This document shows positions 8,518 to 16,597 of a stretch of 62,722 bases of DNA, in pieces. Source of the DNA: Dietzia natronolimnaea. GTDB lineage: Bacteria > Actinomycetota > Actinomycetes > Mycobacteriales > Mycobacteriaceae. Position 1 is the first letter of the stretch, and every line of letters begins with the position of its first letter. The notes beneath the pieces are model-generated. The model was not told the DNA's origin. It did no database searches and saw only the letters and a list, made by a program, of their open reading frames with translations. Made by a program: the position numbers and the translations under genes. The DNA lies in NCBI RefSeq assembly GCF_002289575.1, contig NZ_NTGA01000027.1:1-62722 (forward strand), written 5' to 3'.

Positions 8518-10167
8518 TCAGCTCACGGGGAGCTGGTCCTTGGCCCACTTGTAGTCGGCCTTGCCCGCGGGCGAGCGGCGGATCTCGGGCACGTCGACGA
8601 TCACCTTGGGGACCTTGTAGTTCGCCAGGGACTGCCGCAGGAACTCCGACAGATCGTCCTGCTCGACCGACTGCCCCTCGCGGAACGAGACCACCGCGGC
8701 GACCTTCTGCCCGTAGCGCGGGTCCGGCGCCCCGGCGACCAGCGCGTCGTGCACGGCCGGGTGGGCCTTGATCGCCTGCTCGACCTCCTCCGGGAAGACC
8801 TTCTCCCCGCCGGTGTTGATGCATCCCGACCCGCGGCCGAGGAACACGATCGTGCCGTCCTCCCGGATCTGACCCATGTCCCCCAGGATCGAGACGCGGC
8901 GGCCGTCGACCACGGGGAAGGTCCTGGCGGTCTTCTCCGGGTCGTTCCAGTAGCCGAGGGGCAGGTGCCCGCGGCGGACGATGTAGCCGACCTCGTCCGA
9001 GCCCGGCTCGATGGGTCGGAAGTCCTCGTCGACCACGCCGAGCTTCGGGCTGGCCGGGATGGTCATCTCGCCGGACTCGTTCATCCCCAGCTCGCCGTCG
9101 TTACCGGCCTCGGAGGCGCCGAAGTTGTCGCGGATGATGATGTTGGGCAGCACCTCGAGCACCCGATCGCGACTGGACTTGGACCAGATACCGCCGCCGG
9201 AGGCCATCATGAACAGCGTGCTGAAGTCCATGGTCTCGGTGGCCTTGACCAGCTCGTCCGTCAGCGGCACCGCCATGCCGTCACCGACGAACATGAGGAT
9301 GTGGGCCTTGTGTTCCGCCGTGGCCCGGATGATCTCCGCGGCGTCGAACTCCCGGAACATGATGAGGTGGCCGCCGAGGTTGACGAAGGTCAGCAGCGTG
9401 AACAGGCCCGCCCCGTGCATGAGCGGCGCGGAGATGACCACCTTCAACCCGCCGTCGGGCGAGATGTTCTCGGCCACCTCGGCGGGGCTGTGCCGCTTGT
9501 CGCCGTAGGGGTTGCCGCCCGACAGGCACGCGTAGAAGTAGTCCGACATGTGCCACTGCACGCCCTTGGGGAAGCCGGTCGTGCCGCCGGTGTAGACGAT
9601 CCAGTGGTCGTCGCCACGGACGGGCTCGAAGTCACGCTCCGCCGACTGCGCCGGCCATTCGGTGTCCCCGTCGACAACGGTGAGGCCCTTGGCGGCGCAC
9701 GCCGAGGCCAGGACCTCCGGGACGCCGCCGAACACGATCACCGTGCGGACGGTCTCGAGGTCCGGGATCGCGGCGGCCATGGTCTCGGCGAACTCGGCAT
9801 CGACCAGCACGGCGATCGACCTGGAGTCGTTGAAGAGGTAGACCAGCTCCGGCGGGGTGTACCTGAAGTTGACGTTGATCCCGGCCACCCGGGTCTTCAT
9901 GCACCCGAGGATGGCCGCCATGTGGGCGGTGCTGTTCTTCATGTAGAGGGCGACGTGGCTGCGCGGCTCCGCGCCGTGCGCGAGGAGCAGGTGGCCCATC
10001 CGGTTGGCGAGTTCGTCGATCTGGCGATAGGAGTACTCGACACCGTCCATGGTCAGCAACGGGTTGTCCGGGATCGTGTCGACGACGGCCTCGAACACCG
10101 CGGCCTGGTTCATCTCCGGATTGGTGCCGGCGAGCGGATCGGTCGAGTGGTCAGCAGCTTCGGTCAT
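8518..10167 (-). CDS. fadD19: Steroid side-chain acyl-CoA ligase (FadD19 type)
   Basis: This 549-residue AMP-forming ligase activates a steroid carboxylate as its CoA thioester. The ATP/AMP motif YTGGTTGFPKGVQW lies near residue 190, the adenylate-binding region is DNFGASEAG, and the C-terminal motif IRRSPAGKADYKWAK contains the catalytic Lys. Length and sequence fit M. tuberculosis FadD19 (548 residues), which acts on C26 cholestenoate-type chains; FadD17 is shorter. The ATG at 10167 was chosen over upstream in-frame codons because relatives begin close to it. A KstR site and a CRP/GlxR-like site lie upstream in the region shared with the divergent hydrolase. The gene is convergent with mak (9-base gap). 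Confidence 0.87.
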   Translation of the reverse strand: MTEAADHSTDPLAGTNPEMNQAAVFEAVVDTIPDNPLLTMDGVEYSYRQIDELANRMGHLLLAHGAEPRSHVALYMKNSTAHMAAILGCMKTRVAGINVNFRYTPPELVYLFNDSRSIAVLVDAEFAETMAAAIPDLETVRTVIVFGGVPEVLASACAAKGLTVVDGDTEWPAQSAERDFEPVRGDDHWIVYTGGTTGFPKGVQWHMSDYFYACLSGGNPYGDKRHSPAEVAENISPDGGLKVVISAPLMHGAGLFTLLTFVNLGGHLIMFREFDAAEIIRATAEHKAHILMFVGDGMAVPLTDELVKATETMDFSTLFMMASGGGIWSKSSRDRVLEVLPNIIIRDNFGASEAGNDGELGMNESGEMTIPASPKLGVVDEDFRPIEPGSDEVGYIVRRGHLPLGYWNDPEKTARTFPVVDGRRVSILGDMGQIREDGTIVFLGRGSGCINTGGEKVFPEEVEQAIKAHPAVHDALVAGAPDPRYGQKVAAVVSFREGQSVEQDDLSEFLRQSLANYKVPKVIVDVPEIRRSPAGKADYKWAKDQLPVS

Positions 10168-10196
10168 GGCGGAATCCTTCGCGAGGTCAGTCAAAA

Positions 10197-10212
10197 TGTG
10201 GCTGTCCTCACA
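10197..10212. promoter_or_regulatory. CRP/GlxR-like site upstream of fadD19
   Basis: TGTGGCTGTCCTCACA matches TGTGA-N6-TCACA with one mismatch. It is centred about 38 bases upstream of the fadD19 start codon. Carbon-source control by a cAMP-receptor protein is inferred only. Confidence 0.4.
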
Positions 10213-10274
10213 TTGTGACCTGAACTTGTTCTCATGTCCAGACGGCACCCTGATCAGGTCAAACCCCCAATAAA

Positions 10275-10288
10275 TAGAACGGGTTCTA
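10275..10288. promoter_or_regulatory. KstR-type operator between fadD19 and the hydrolase gene
   Basis: TAGAACGGGTTCTA fits TnnAACnnGTTnnA exactly. It lies 107 bases from the fadD19 start and 45 bases from the divergent hydrolase frame, so it can serve both promoters. Confidence 0.82.
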
Positions 10289-10333
10289 GCTATACTTCCC
10301 CCCGCGAATGCGATTCTCCGTGACCCCGCGCCC

Positions 10334-11434
10334 GTGAGCGCCTACATTTTGGACATGAGTTCACGGCGGTCCCCACAGAGCGGCGCGCCCTATGACGGGG
10401 GCCTGATGCTGCCCCACGCCACGAGGACGGGGTCCGTCCCGGTGGACGGTCGCCGATCTGCCGCCCCCGAGGCGGACCGACCGTCGGGCCGGACGCCGAC
10501 GCTGACGGGCCCCGGCGAGCAGGGGACCCTCCGGTCCCGCGGGCTCGCCGGCGGCCTGAGGATGTTCGTTCGCCCCGCCCTGGACAAGATGCCGGCGACC
10601 GACGTGTCCCTCGGGCGTCTTCGTGCGCTGACCTCCGGAGCCGGCCGGGCGGCCGCCCTCGAGACGACCAACGACTGGTCCTCGGACGGTCCCGTGCCCG
10701 GGTTGTGGGTGGGTCGCAAGCGGTTCTTCCACTCGGACAAGGTGATCTTCCACATCCACGGCGGTGGCTTCACCTTCGGATCCCCCTGGTCGCACAAGGC
10801 CCTCGCCTCGCGGATGGCCAGCGAGACCGGCGTGCCGGTCTTCCTGCCCGACTACCGGCTCGCGCCCGAGCACCCGCACCCCGCGGCCACCGAGGACACC
10901 CTCGCGGGCTGGGAGTGGCTGCTGAGTATGGGCTTCCGGGCGCAGGACATCGTGGTGGCCGGGGACTCCGCCGGCGGCAACCTCGCCCTCCAACTCGTGG
11001 CCGCCCTCGGCGCGAAGCAGGCCGCGATGCCGGCGGGGGTCGTCCTGCTCTCGCCGTGGGTGGATCTGGACTTCACGGACATGACCGCCCGCGACCGCAC
11101 CCGCAAGGACCCGTTCCTCGCCCTCGGCCTGGCCGAGCTGTGCCGACGCCAGTACGCCCCGGGGGTGGACCCGGACGACCCCGCCATCTCGCCGATCAAC
11201 CACGTCCCGTCCCCGGACTGGCCGCCGTTCCTCATCCAGTGCGGGGGCGAGGAGATCTTCTGCGGGGGGATCGAGAAGCTCGCCGAGCGGTTCGCCGAAC
11301 ACGGGGTCCGGCACGAATTCCAACTCTGGCCCCACCAGTTCCACGTGTTCCAGGTGTTCCACCCCCTGGTCCCCGAGGCCAAGCTCGCGGTGCGCGACAT
11401 CGGGTCGTTCGTCCGCGGGTGCCTGCGCAGCTGA
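10334..11434 (+). CDS. HSL-family alpha/beta hydrolase (esterase/lipase)
   Basis: This protein of up to 366 residues is a hormone-sensitive-lipase-type carboxylesterase. The oxyanion motif HIHGGGF is near residue 142 and the nucleophile motif GDSAGG near 210; the catalytic His is probably in HQFHVFQ near the C-terminus, with PDYRLAPEHPHPA as a family landmark. The start is uncertain: GTG 10334 is used, but ATG 10355 and a later ATG are possible, and the first 70 residues are poorly conserved in kind (Pro/Ser/Arg-rich). It diverges from fadD19 across a KstR operator, so it is probably a steroid-regulated esterase, perhaps releasing sterols from esters. That substrate is an inference from context only. 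Confidence 0.8.
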   Translation: MSAYILDMSSRRSPQSGAPYDGGLMLPHATRTGSVPVDGRRSAAPEADRPSGRTPTLTGPGEQGTLRSRGLAGGLRMFVRPALDKMPATDVSLGRLRALTSGAGRAAALETTNDWSSDGPVPGLWVGRKRFFHSDKVIFHIHGGGFTFGSPWSHKALASRMASETGVPVFLPDYRLAPEHPHPAATEDTLAGWEWLLSMGFRAQDIVVAGDSAGGNLALQLVAALGAKQAAMPAGVVLLSPWVDLDFTDMTARDRTRKDPFLALGLAELCRRQYAPGVDPDDPAISPINHVPSPDWPPFLIQCGGEEIFCGGIEKLAERFAEHGVRHEFQLWPHQFHVFQVFHPLVPEAKLAVRDIGSFVRGCLRS

Positions 11435-11455
11435 GCCACGGGGTCAGACCGGCGG

Positions 11456-12643
11456 TCAGACCGTGAGCACCAGGCCCGACGTCGGCACCCCGGTGCCCGC
11501 GGTGACGACCAGCTTCTCCGCACCCGGCACCTGGTTCACCGAGTCGCCCCGCAGCTGACGCACGCCCTCCGCGATGCCGTTCATGCCGTGGATGTAGGCC
11601 TCGCCGAGCTGCCCGCCGTGGGTGTTGAGCGGCAACCGCCCGCCCACCTCGAGCGCGCCCGGTTCACGGACGAAGTCCTTGGCCTCTCCTCGGCCGCAGA
11701 AGCCGAGCTCCTCGAGCTGCATGAGGACGTACGGCGTGAAGTGGTCGTACAGCACCGCCATGTCCATGTCCTGCGGCCGCAGCCCGGACTGCGCCCACAG
11801 CTGGTCGCCGACGATCCCCATCTCCGGCAGTCCCGCGAGCTCCGGGCGGTAGTACGAGGTCATGATGAACTGGTCAGGCCCCGAACCCGAGGCTGCCGCC
11901 GCGATCGACACCGGACGGTGCGGCAGGTCCCGGGCGCGCTCGGGGGTGGTCACGACGATCGCCTGACCGCCGTCGGACTCCTGGCAGCAGTCCAGCAGGT
12001 GCAGTGGCTCGGCGATGTAGCGCGAGCTCTGGTGATCCGCGAGCGTGATCGGCTTGTCGTAGAAGAACGCGTTCGGGTTGACGGCCGCATGGGTGCGGTC
12101 CACCACCGCGACCCGGCCGAAATCCTCGCTCGTGGCTCCGTACTCGTGCATGTACCGCCGGGCGACCATCGCCACGAACCCGGCCGGGGTCGACAGCCCG
12201 TGCGGGTAGGAGAAGGCGTTGTCCGTCCCGGACGAGTTGACCTGCTGCACCAGGGCCGAGTTGACCTGGCCGAACCGCATCCCCGATCGCTCGTTGAACG
12301 CCCGGTAGCAGACCACCACCTCGGCCACCCCGGACGCCACGGCCATCGCGGCCTGCTGCACGGTGGCGCACGCCGCGCCGCCGCCGTAGTGGATCCGGGA
12401 GAAGAAGTTCAAGCTGCCGATGCCGGCGGCCCGCGCCACCGCGATCTCCGTGTTGGTGTCCATCGTGAAGGACACCAGGCCGTCGACGTCTGACGGCTGC
12501 AGGCCCGCGTCGGCGACGGCAGCGTGCACGGCCTCGGCGGCCAGGCGCAGTTCGGAGCGGCCCGAGTCCTTGGAGAAGTCGGTGGCACCGATGCCGACGA
12601 TCGCGGCCCGGTTGGCGAGTGATCCGGCCGCAAGGGTGCTCAC
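11456..12643 (-). CDS. ltp2: Steroid side-chain retro-aldolase Ltp2 (thiolase fold)
   Basis: This 395-residue thiolase-like lipid-transfer protein should cleave the hydroxylated C22 steroid-CoA to an androstenedione-type ketone and propionyl-CoA, the last step of side-chain removal. RAAIVGIGATDFSK at the N-terminus, IHYGGGAACATVQQAA and NTHGGQLGEAYIHGMNG near the C-terminus mark the SCP-x/Ltp family. The GTG start at 12643 overlaps the chsH1 stop in GTGA, as expected for coupled translation. Position after chsH1/chsH2 matches Rv3540c. Ltp2 enzymes work in a complex with the DUF35 domain of ChsH2, which is encoded two genes upstream here. Confidence 0.92.
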   Translation of the reverse strand: MSTLAAGSLANRAAIVGIGATDFSKDSGRSELRLAAEAVHAAVADAGLQPSDVDGLVSFTMDTNTEIAVARAAGIGSLNFFSRIHYGGGAACATVQQAAMAVASGVAEVVVCYRAFNERSGMRFGQVNSALVQQVNSSGTDNAFSYPHGLSTPAGFVAMVARRYMHEYGATSEDFGRVAVVDRTHAAVNPNAFFYDKPITLADHQSSRYIAEPLHLLDCCQESDGGQAIVVTTPERARDLPHRPVSIAAAASGSGPDQFIMTSYYRPELAGLPEMGIVGDQLWAQSGLRPQDMDMAVLYDHFTPYVLMQLEELGFCGRGEAKDFVREPGALEVGGRLPLNTHGGQLGEAYIHGMNGIAEGVRQLRGDSVNQVPGAEKLVVTAGTGVPTSGLVLTV

Positions 12644-13074
12644 TGCGGGTCTCCGTTCATGTAGAGGGTCGCCGTCGAGGTGACGTGCGCGCCCAACGAG
12701 TCCGTGCCGACGATCGTGAGCGTGACCAGCCCGTCGTCGTCGACCCCGGTGACCTCACCGGCCAGGGTGAGCGTGTCGTACGCGTACCAGGGCACTCCGA
12801 GGCGCAGCCTGATCGACGTGATCCGGGCGCGCTGTCCCGCCCAGTCGGTGACGAACCGCTGCACCAGACCGGTGTCCGTGAGGATGTTGACGAAGATGTC
12901 CTTCGAGCCCTTGGCATGGGCCAGGTCGCGGTCGTGGTGCACGTCCTGGAAATCCCGGGTCGCCAAGGCGGACGCCACGATGAACGTCGGGGTCCCCTCG
13001 ATGGTCAATTCGGGCAGACGGTCCCCCACCGCCACCGCGGGCGGCTCGGCCGGGCAGATGACTCGATCGCTCAC
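12640..13074 (-). CDS. chsH1: Steroid enoyl-CoA hydratase subunit ChsH1
   Basis: This 144-residue MaoC-like hot-dog protein pairs with the MaoC domain of ChsH2 to hydrate the C22 steroid enoyl-CoA. The dehydratase motif is visible in FQDVHHDRDLAHAKG. The GTG start at 13074 overlaps the chsH2 stop (GTGA) and its own stop overlaps the ltp2 start, so chsH2-chsH1-ltp2 form a tightly coupled translational unit. Length is close to Rv3541c (129 residues). The longer frame to 13152 is antisense-like noise from the end of chsH2. Confidence 0.9.
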   Translation of the reverse strand: MSDRVICPAEPPAVAVGDRLPELTIEGTPTFIVASALATRDFQDVHHDRDLAHAKGSKDIFVNILTDTGLVQRFVTDWAGQRARITSIRLRLGVPWYAYDTLTLAGEVTGVDDDGLVTLTIVGTDSLGAHVTSTATLYMNGDPQ

Positions 13075-14153
13075 TTCGACTCCTCCTGATCGGTGGTGGC
13101 ACGGTCGGTGGTCGCGCGGTCGGTGGCCGGGCGCCAGGCGTAGAGGGTCCACGGCTCGGTGCCGAACGCGGCGTCCTCACCGGGGTCGCCGGGCATGTCG
13201 AGGAACTCGACCTCGACCGGCATGCCGATCGACACCTCGGCCGGGTCGACGTCGCGCAGCTCACCGAGCATCCGCACGCCCTCCTCCAGTTCCACGAGGG
13301 CGATGACGAACGGGAACCGGGTGCGTCCCGGGACGCGCGGGGCGTGGTGGGTGACGAAGCTGAAGACGGTGCCGCGGCCGGAGGCCACGACGTAGTCGGT
13401 CTGCTCGGACCTGTCCTTCCACAGCGCCGGGACGGGCGGGTGCTGCAGCGAGCCGTCCTCGCGCGTCTGGATGCGCAGCTCGTGGGCTCGGACCCCGTCC
13501 CAGAAGAAGCGGGTGTCGTGCGAGACCGACGGGCGCATCACCTTGCCCACCACCAGGTCGTCAGTGGGGGAACCGGAGCTCGAAACGATCCCGGCGGGCG
13601 CCACAGCGGGCTCGGCGGCGGGCTCGGTGGCGCGGGCGGCGGGGCGGAACTTGAGGATCCGGAAATCCATCTCCGCCACGACCTCGTCGCCGACCCGCCA
13701 GTAGTTGCGGGTGGTGAAGAACCAGCCCTCCCCCAGGCCCGTGGTCTTGGGTCCCACGACGTCGGTGAGCACCGAGGAGATGGTGACCTCCTCGCCCGGG
13801 CGGGTGTACCGGTGGTAGGTCGAGTCGCAGTTGGTGGCCACCACGGAGGTGAAGCCCTCTGCGTCGAGGATGTCGGTCATGCGCCCCAGCGGGTCGTCGG
13901 CCTCCCGAGCCTTCCCCAGACCGCGCATGGTCCACACCTGCGCCATCGCGGGCGGGGCCACGAGGCCTCCGTGACCGGCCGCACCGGCCGCGGCCTCGTC
14001 GGTGTAGATCGGGTTGACGTCCCCGATCGCCTCGGTCCAGTTGCGGATCATCGGCGTGTTGATGGGATCGCGGCCCGCGCGGCGCGCACTGCCGCCGGAG
14101 GCTCGAACCTCCTCGGCGGCGGCCAGGATGCGGGCGGCCTGCTCGTCACTCAT
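13071..14153 (-). CDS. chsH2: Steroid enoyl-CoA hydratase subunit ChsH2 (MaoC-DUF35 fusion)
   Basis: This 360-residue protein has an N-terminal MaoC-like hot-dog domain (residues about 1-170, with DVNPIYTDEAAA and NCDSTYHRYTRPGEEV) and a C-terminal DUF35/OB-fold domain (about 210-340, with FWDGVRAHELRIQ and FSFVTHHAPRVPG). It hydrates the C22 enoyl-CoA with ChsH1 and uses DUF35 to bind Ltp2. The DUF35 part lacks the zinc-ribbon cysteines usual for stand-alone DUF35 proteins. It is about 50 residues longer than Rv3542c: an Ala/Glu/Pro linker (about 172-195) and a C-terminal tail of TTDRA repeats coded by 15-bp DNA repeats account for the excess. Confidence 0.92.
   Translation of the reverse strand: MSDEQAARILAAAEEVRASGGSARRAGRDPINTPMIRNWTEAIGDVNPIYTDEAAAGAAGHGGLVAPPAMAQVWTMRGLGKAREADDPLGRMTDILDAEGFTSVVATNCDSTYHRYTRPGEEVTISSVLTDVVGPKTTGLGEGWFFTTRNYWRVGDEVVAEMDFRILKFRPAARATEPAAEPAVAPAGIVSSSGSPTDDLVVGKVMRPSVSHDTRFFWDGVRAHELRIQTREDGSLQHPPVPALWKDRSEQTDYVVASGRGTVFSFVTHHAPRVPGRTRFPFVIALVELEEGVRMLGELRDVDPAEVSIGMPVEVEFLDMPGDPGEDAAFGTEPWTLYAWRPATDRATTDRATTDQEESK
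13091..13130. repeat. 15-bp repeats in the chsH2 tail
   Basis: Two copies of CGGTGGTsGCrCGGT start at 13091 and 13106, followed by a partial third. They encode the ATDRATTDRATT-like tail of ChsH2, outside the DUF35 fold. Confidence 0.7.
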
Positions 14154-14198
14154 GAGTGCCTTCTCGTTCGTTCGTGGGCGGGCTGACAGAGGGTCGGG

Positions 14199-16553
14199 TC
14201 AGCGGGCGGTGCGGGGCATGCCGAGACCGCCCATGCAGGTCAGTTCGCGCATGACCTCGTTGACGCCTCCCCCGAAGGTGATCACGACGTTGCGCTTGTT
14301 CATCATGTCGAACCACCGCTGCAGTTTCGCGGTGTCGGGATCGGTGGGGTCACCGAAGCGGCCCAGTAGTTCTTCGATGATCCGACCGACGTGTTGGATC
14401 CTCTCGGTGGAGAACACCTTGGACGCGGCCGAGTCACCCATCGACGGGTTCTCCCCGGCGGAGGAGACCTGCCAGTTGAGCAGTTCGTTGAGTCGGACGA
14501 ACGCGAAGATCTCGGCGAGCCCGCGCCGGACCTCCCGCCTGTCCAGGTGCCGGACCCCGTCTGCCCCGGTGCCGCGGGCCCAGCCGACCAGTTCGTCGTA
14601 GTACCCGCCCGGCCGGCCGGACGGGGCCAGCATCACGCGCTCGTGGTTGAGCTGGGTGGTGAGCATCTTCCACCCGCCGTCGACCTCGCCCACCACCATG
14701 TCCGCCGGGACGCGCACGTCCGAGTAGTAGGTGGCGTTGACGTGGTGGGCGCCGTCGCAGGTGATGATCGGGGTGTACGAGAACCCGGGGTCGGTGGTGT
14801 CGACGATGAAGATGGTCAGCCCGCGGTGCCGCGAGTCCGGGGCCCCGGTGCGGGCGGCCAACCAGATGTAGTCGGCGTGGTGGCCACCGGTGGTCCACAT
14901 CTTCTGCCCGTTGATGATCCAGTCGCCGGTCGCCTCGTCGCGCCTGGCGGTGGTCCGCAGCGCGGCGAGGTCGGTGCCGGCGTCGGGCTCGGAGTAGCCG
15001 ATGGCGAAGTGGATCGAGCCGTCGAGAATGCCGGGGAGGAACTTCTCCTTCTGCGCCTCGGAGCCGTACTTCTGGAGGGTCGGGCCCACGGTCTGCAGGG
15101 TGACCGAGGGTAGCGGGACGTCGGCGCGGGTGGCCTCGTTGGTGAAGAGCAACTGCTCGATGTGGCCGAAACCCTTACCGCCGAACTCGGTGGGCCACCC
15201 CACGCCCAGCCACCCGTCCCGGCCCATCCGCTCGATGATCGTCGCGTAGGTGTCGCCGTGGCGGGTGGTGGCGATGTCCGCGGCCTCCTCGGGCGAGATG
15301 AGCGTGGAGAAGTACTCGCGGAGTTCGGCCTGCAGTGCCCGCTGGTCTGGAGTGAGGTCGATGAAGGTGCCCTCCGGAGCCGCACCGGCGCCGGCGTCGG
15401 CGGGGGCGGGCGCCACGTGCTCGACGGGATCGGACGCCACCGCCGACGCGAGGTCGTCCAGGTGGGACTGCGCGCCGCCGACGAAGCGGGCCAGATCCTT
15501 GACGGCCGATGAGTACCGGAACATGGGGTACGTGATGTCCACCCCGACCCCGCCGTGCAGGTGGTGCAGGATCTGCACCGCCCGCGGCCCCTCGGTGGCC
15601 AGCCAGTAGGCGCCGATCGTCGGGTCGGTGGCGTAGCGGTCGGCCGGGCCGGTGAGCCCCTCCGAGACCCGCCAGGTCACCGACTGGGCGATGACGTGCA
15701 GCGTGCGCGAGATGATGTAGACGTCGGCCAGCTCCTGCTGGACCGCCTGGAACGAGCCGAGGGGTTTGCCGAACTGCACCCGGTTCTTGAGGTAGTCGGC
15801 GGTCATGTCCAACGCACCGGAGACCAGGCCGTCGCCGTGGGCGATGCAGGCCGCCAGGACGAGCCGTCGGAACTCCTCGAGAACCGATCCGTCCCCAGCG
15901 CCGCGGAGCACCTCGTCGTCGTCGACCGGCGTCGCGTCGAACCGCATCGCGTACTCCGGCACACCGAGCGACCCGAGGGTCGGGGTCAGGGTGACCCCGG
16001 GGGCGTCGGGGGCGACGACGACGAGGACGGGGGCACCCTCGGCCGTGGACACCGGCACCAGGACCGATCGGGCCTGGGCGGCGTAGCGGACCGCGGTGGC
16101 GGTGCCGGAGATCGTCCCGCCGTCAAGGCGCACGGTGGGCTCGAGCGGCAGCGGGCTCCCGGGCTCGGCGAGGGCGGCGGTGAGGATCCGGCCGTCCTCG
16201 ATCCCCTCAAGGAGCGCCTTCTGCTGGTCCGCGGTGCCCAGGGCGACGATCGGCAGGACGCCGAAGCCGAGGGTCTCGAGCGCGGGGATCACCACTCCGG
16301 ACCGGCCGACCTCCTCGAGGACCACGGCGATGTCGGCCACCGAGAGGTCGTCGCCTCCGAGCGCGGCGGGCAGGCCCAGCGAGAGCAGGCCCGACCCGGC
16401 GAACGCGGACCACAGCCGCTCGTCGTACCCGGCGTCGGCGACACCTCGGCTGGGCAGGGCGGTGAGCAGCTCGTCGGCCGGGGCGGCGGTGGTGAGTGCG
16501 CCGGCCACGGCCTCGGCGACGGCGGCCTGGGTCTCGGTACGGGTGAAGTCCAC
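14199..16553 (-). CDS. fadE28-fadE29: Fused ChsE1-ChsE2 (FadE28-FadE29) steroid acyl-CoA dehydrogenase
   Basis: This 784-residue protein contains two complete acyl-CoA dehydrogenase units. Residues about 1-370 resemble FadE28/ChsE1, with VQFGKPLGSFQAVQQELAD. Residues about 395-784 resemble FadE29/ChsE2, beginning FIDLTPDQRALQAELREYFS and ending in VVITFGGGVNEVMRELT. In M. tuberculosis these are separate genes (339 and 387 residues) forming an alpha2-beta2 enzyme that dehydrogenates the C22 steroid-CoA. Here they are one frame joined by an Ala/Pro-rich linker of about 20 residues. The start is GTG 16553, with AAGGA about 12 bases upstream. The gene lies 44 bases after fadE34 and 45 bases before chsH2. 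Confidence 0.92.
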   Translation of the reverse strand: MDFTRTETQAAVAEAVAGALTTAAPADELLTALPSRGVADAGYDERLWSAFAGSGLLSLGLPAALGGDDLSVADIAVVLEEVGRSGVVIPALETLGFGVLPIVALGTADQQKALLEGIEDGRILTAALAEPGSPLPLEPTVRLDGGTISGTATAVRYAAQARSVLVPVSTAEGAPVLVVVAPDAPGVTLTPTLGSLGVPEYAMRFDATPVDDDEVLRGAGDGSVLEEFRRLVLAACIAHGDGLVSGALDMTADYLKNRVQFGKPLGSFQAVQQELADVYIISRTLHVIAQSVTWRVSEGLTGPADRYATDPTIGAYWLATEGPRAVQILHHLHGGVGVDITYPMFRYSSAVKDLARFVGGAQSHLDDLASAVASDPVEHVAPAPADAGAGAAPEGTFIDLTPDQRALQAELREYFSTLISPEEAADIATTRHGDTYATIIERMGRDGWLGVGWPTEFGGKGFGHIEQLLFTNEATRADVPLPSVTLQTVGPTLQKYGSEAQKEKFLPGILDGSIHFAIGYSEPDAGTDLAALRTTARRDEATGDWIINGQKMWTTGGHHADYIWLAARTGAPDSRHRGLTIFIVDTTDPGFSYTPIITCDGAHHVNATYYSDVRVPADMVVGEVDGGWKMLTTQLNHERVMLAPSGRPGGYYDELVGWARGTGADGVRHLDRREVRRGLAEIFAFVRLNELLNWQVSSAGENPSMGDSAASKVFSTERIQHVGRIIEELLGRFGDPTDPDTAKLQRWFDMMNKRNVVITFGGGVNEVMRELTCMGGLGMPRTAR

Positions 16554-16597
16554 GTCAGATCAGTCCTTAGTCGAGAGGGGTTCAGGCACGGGTTCGG

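Noticed and set aside
10219-10234. Second KstR-like core (AACTTGTT) in the fadD19 promoter region
   Set aside because: The flanking T and A required by the consensus are both C, so it is probably chance.
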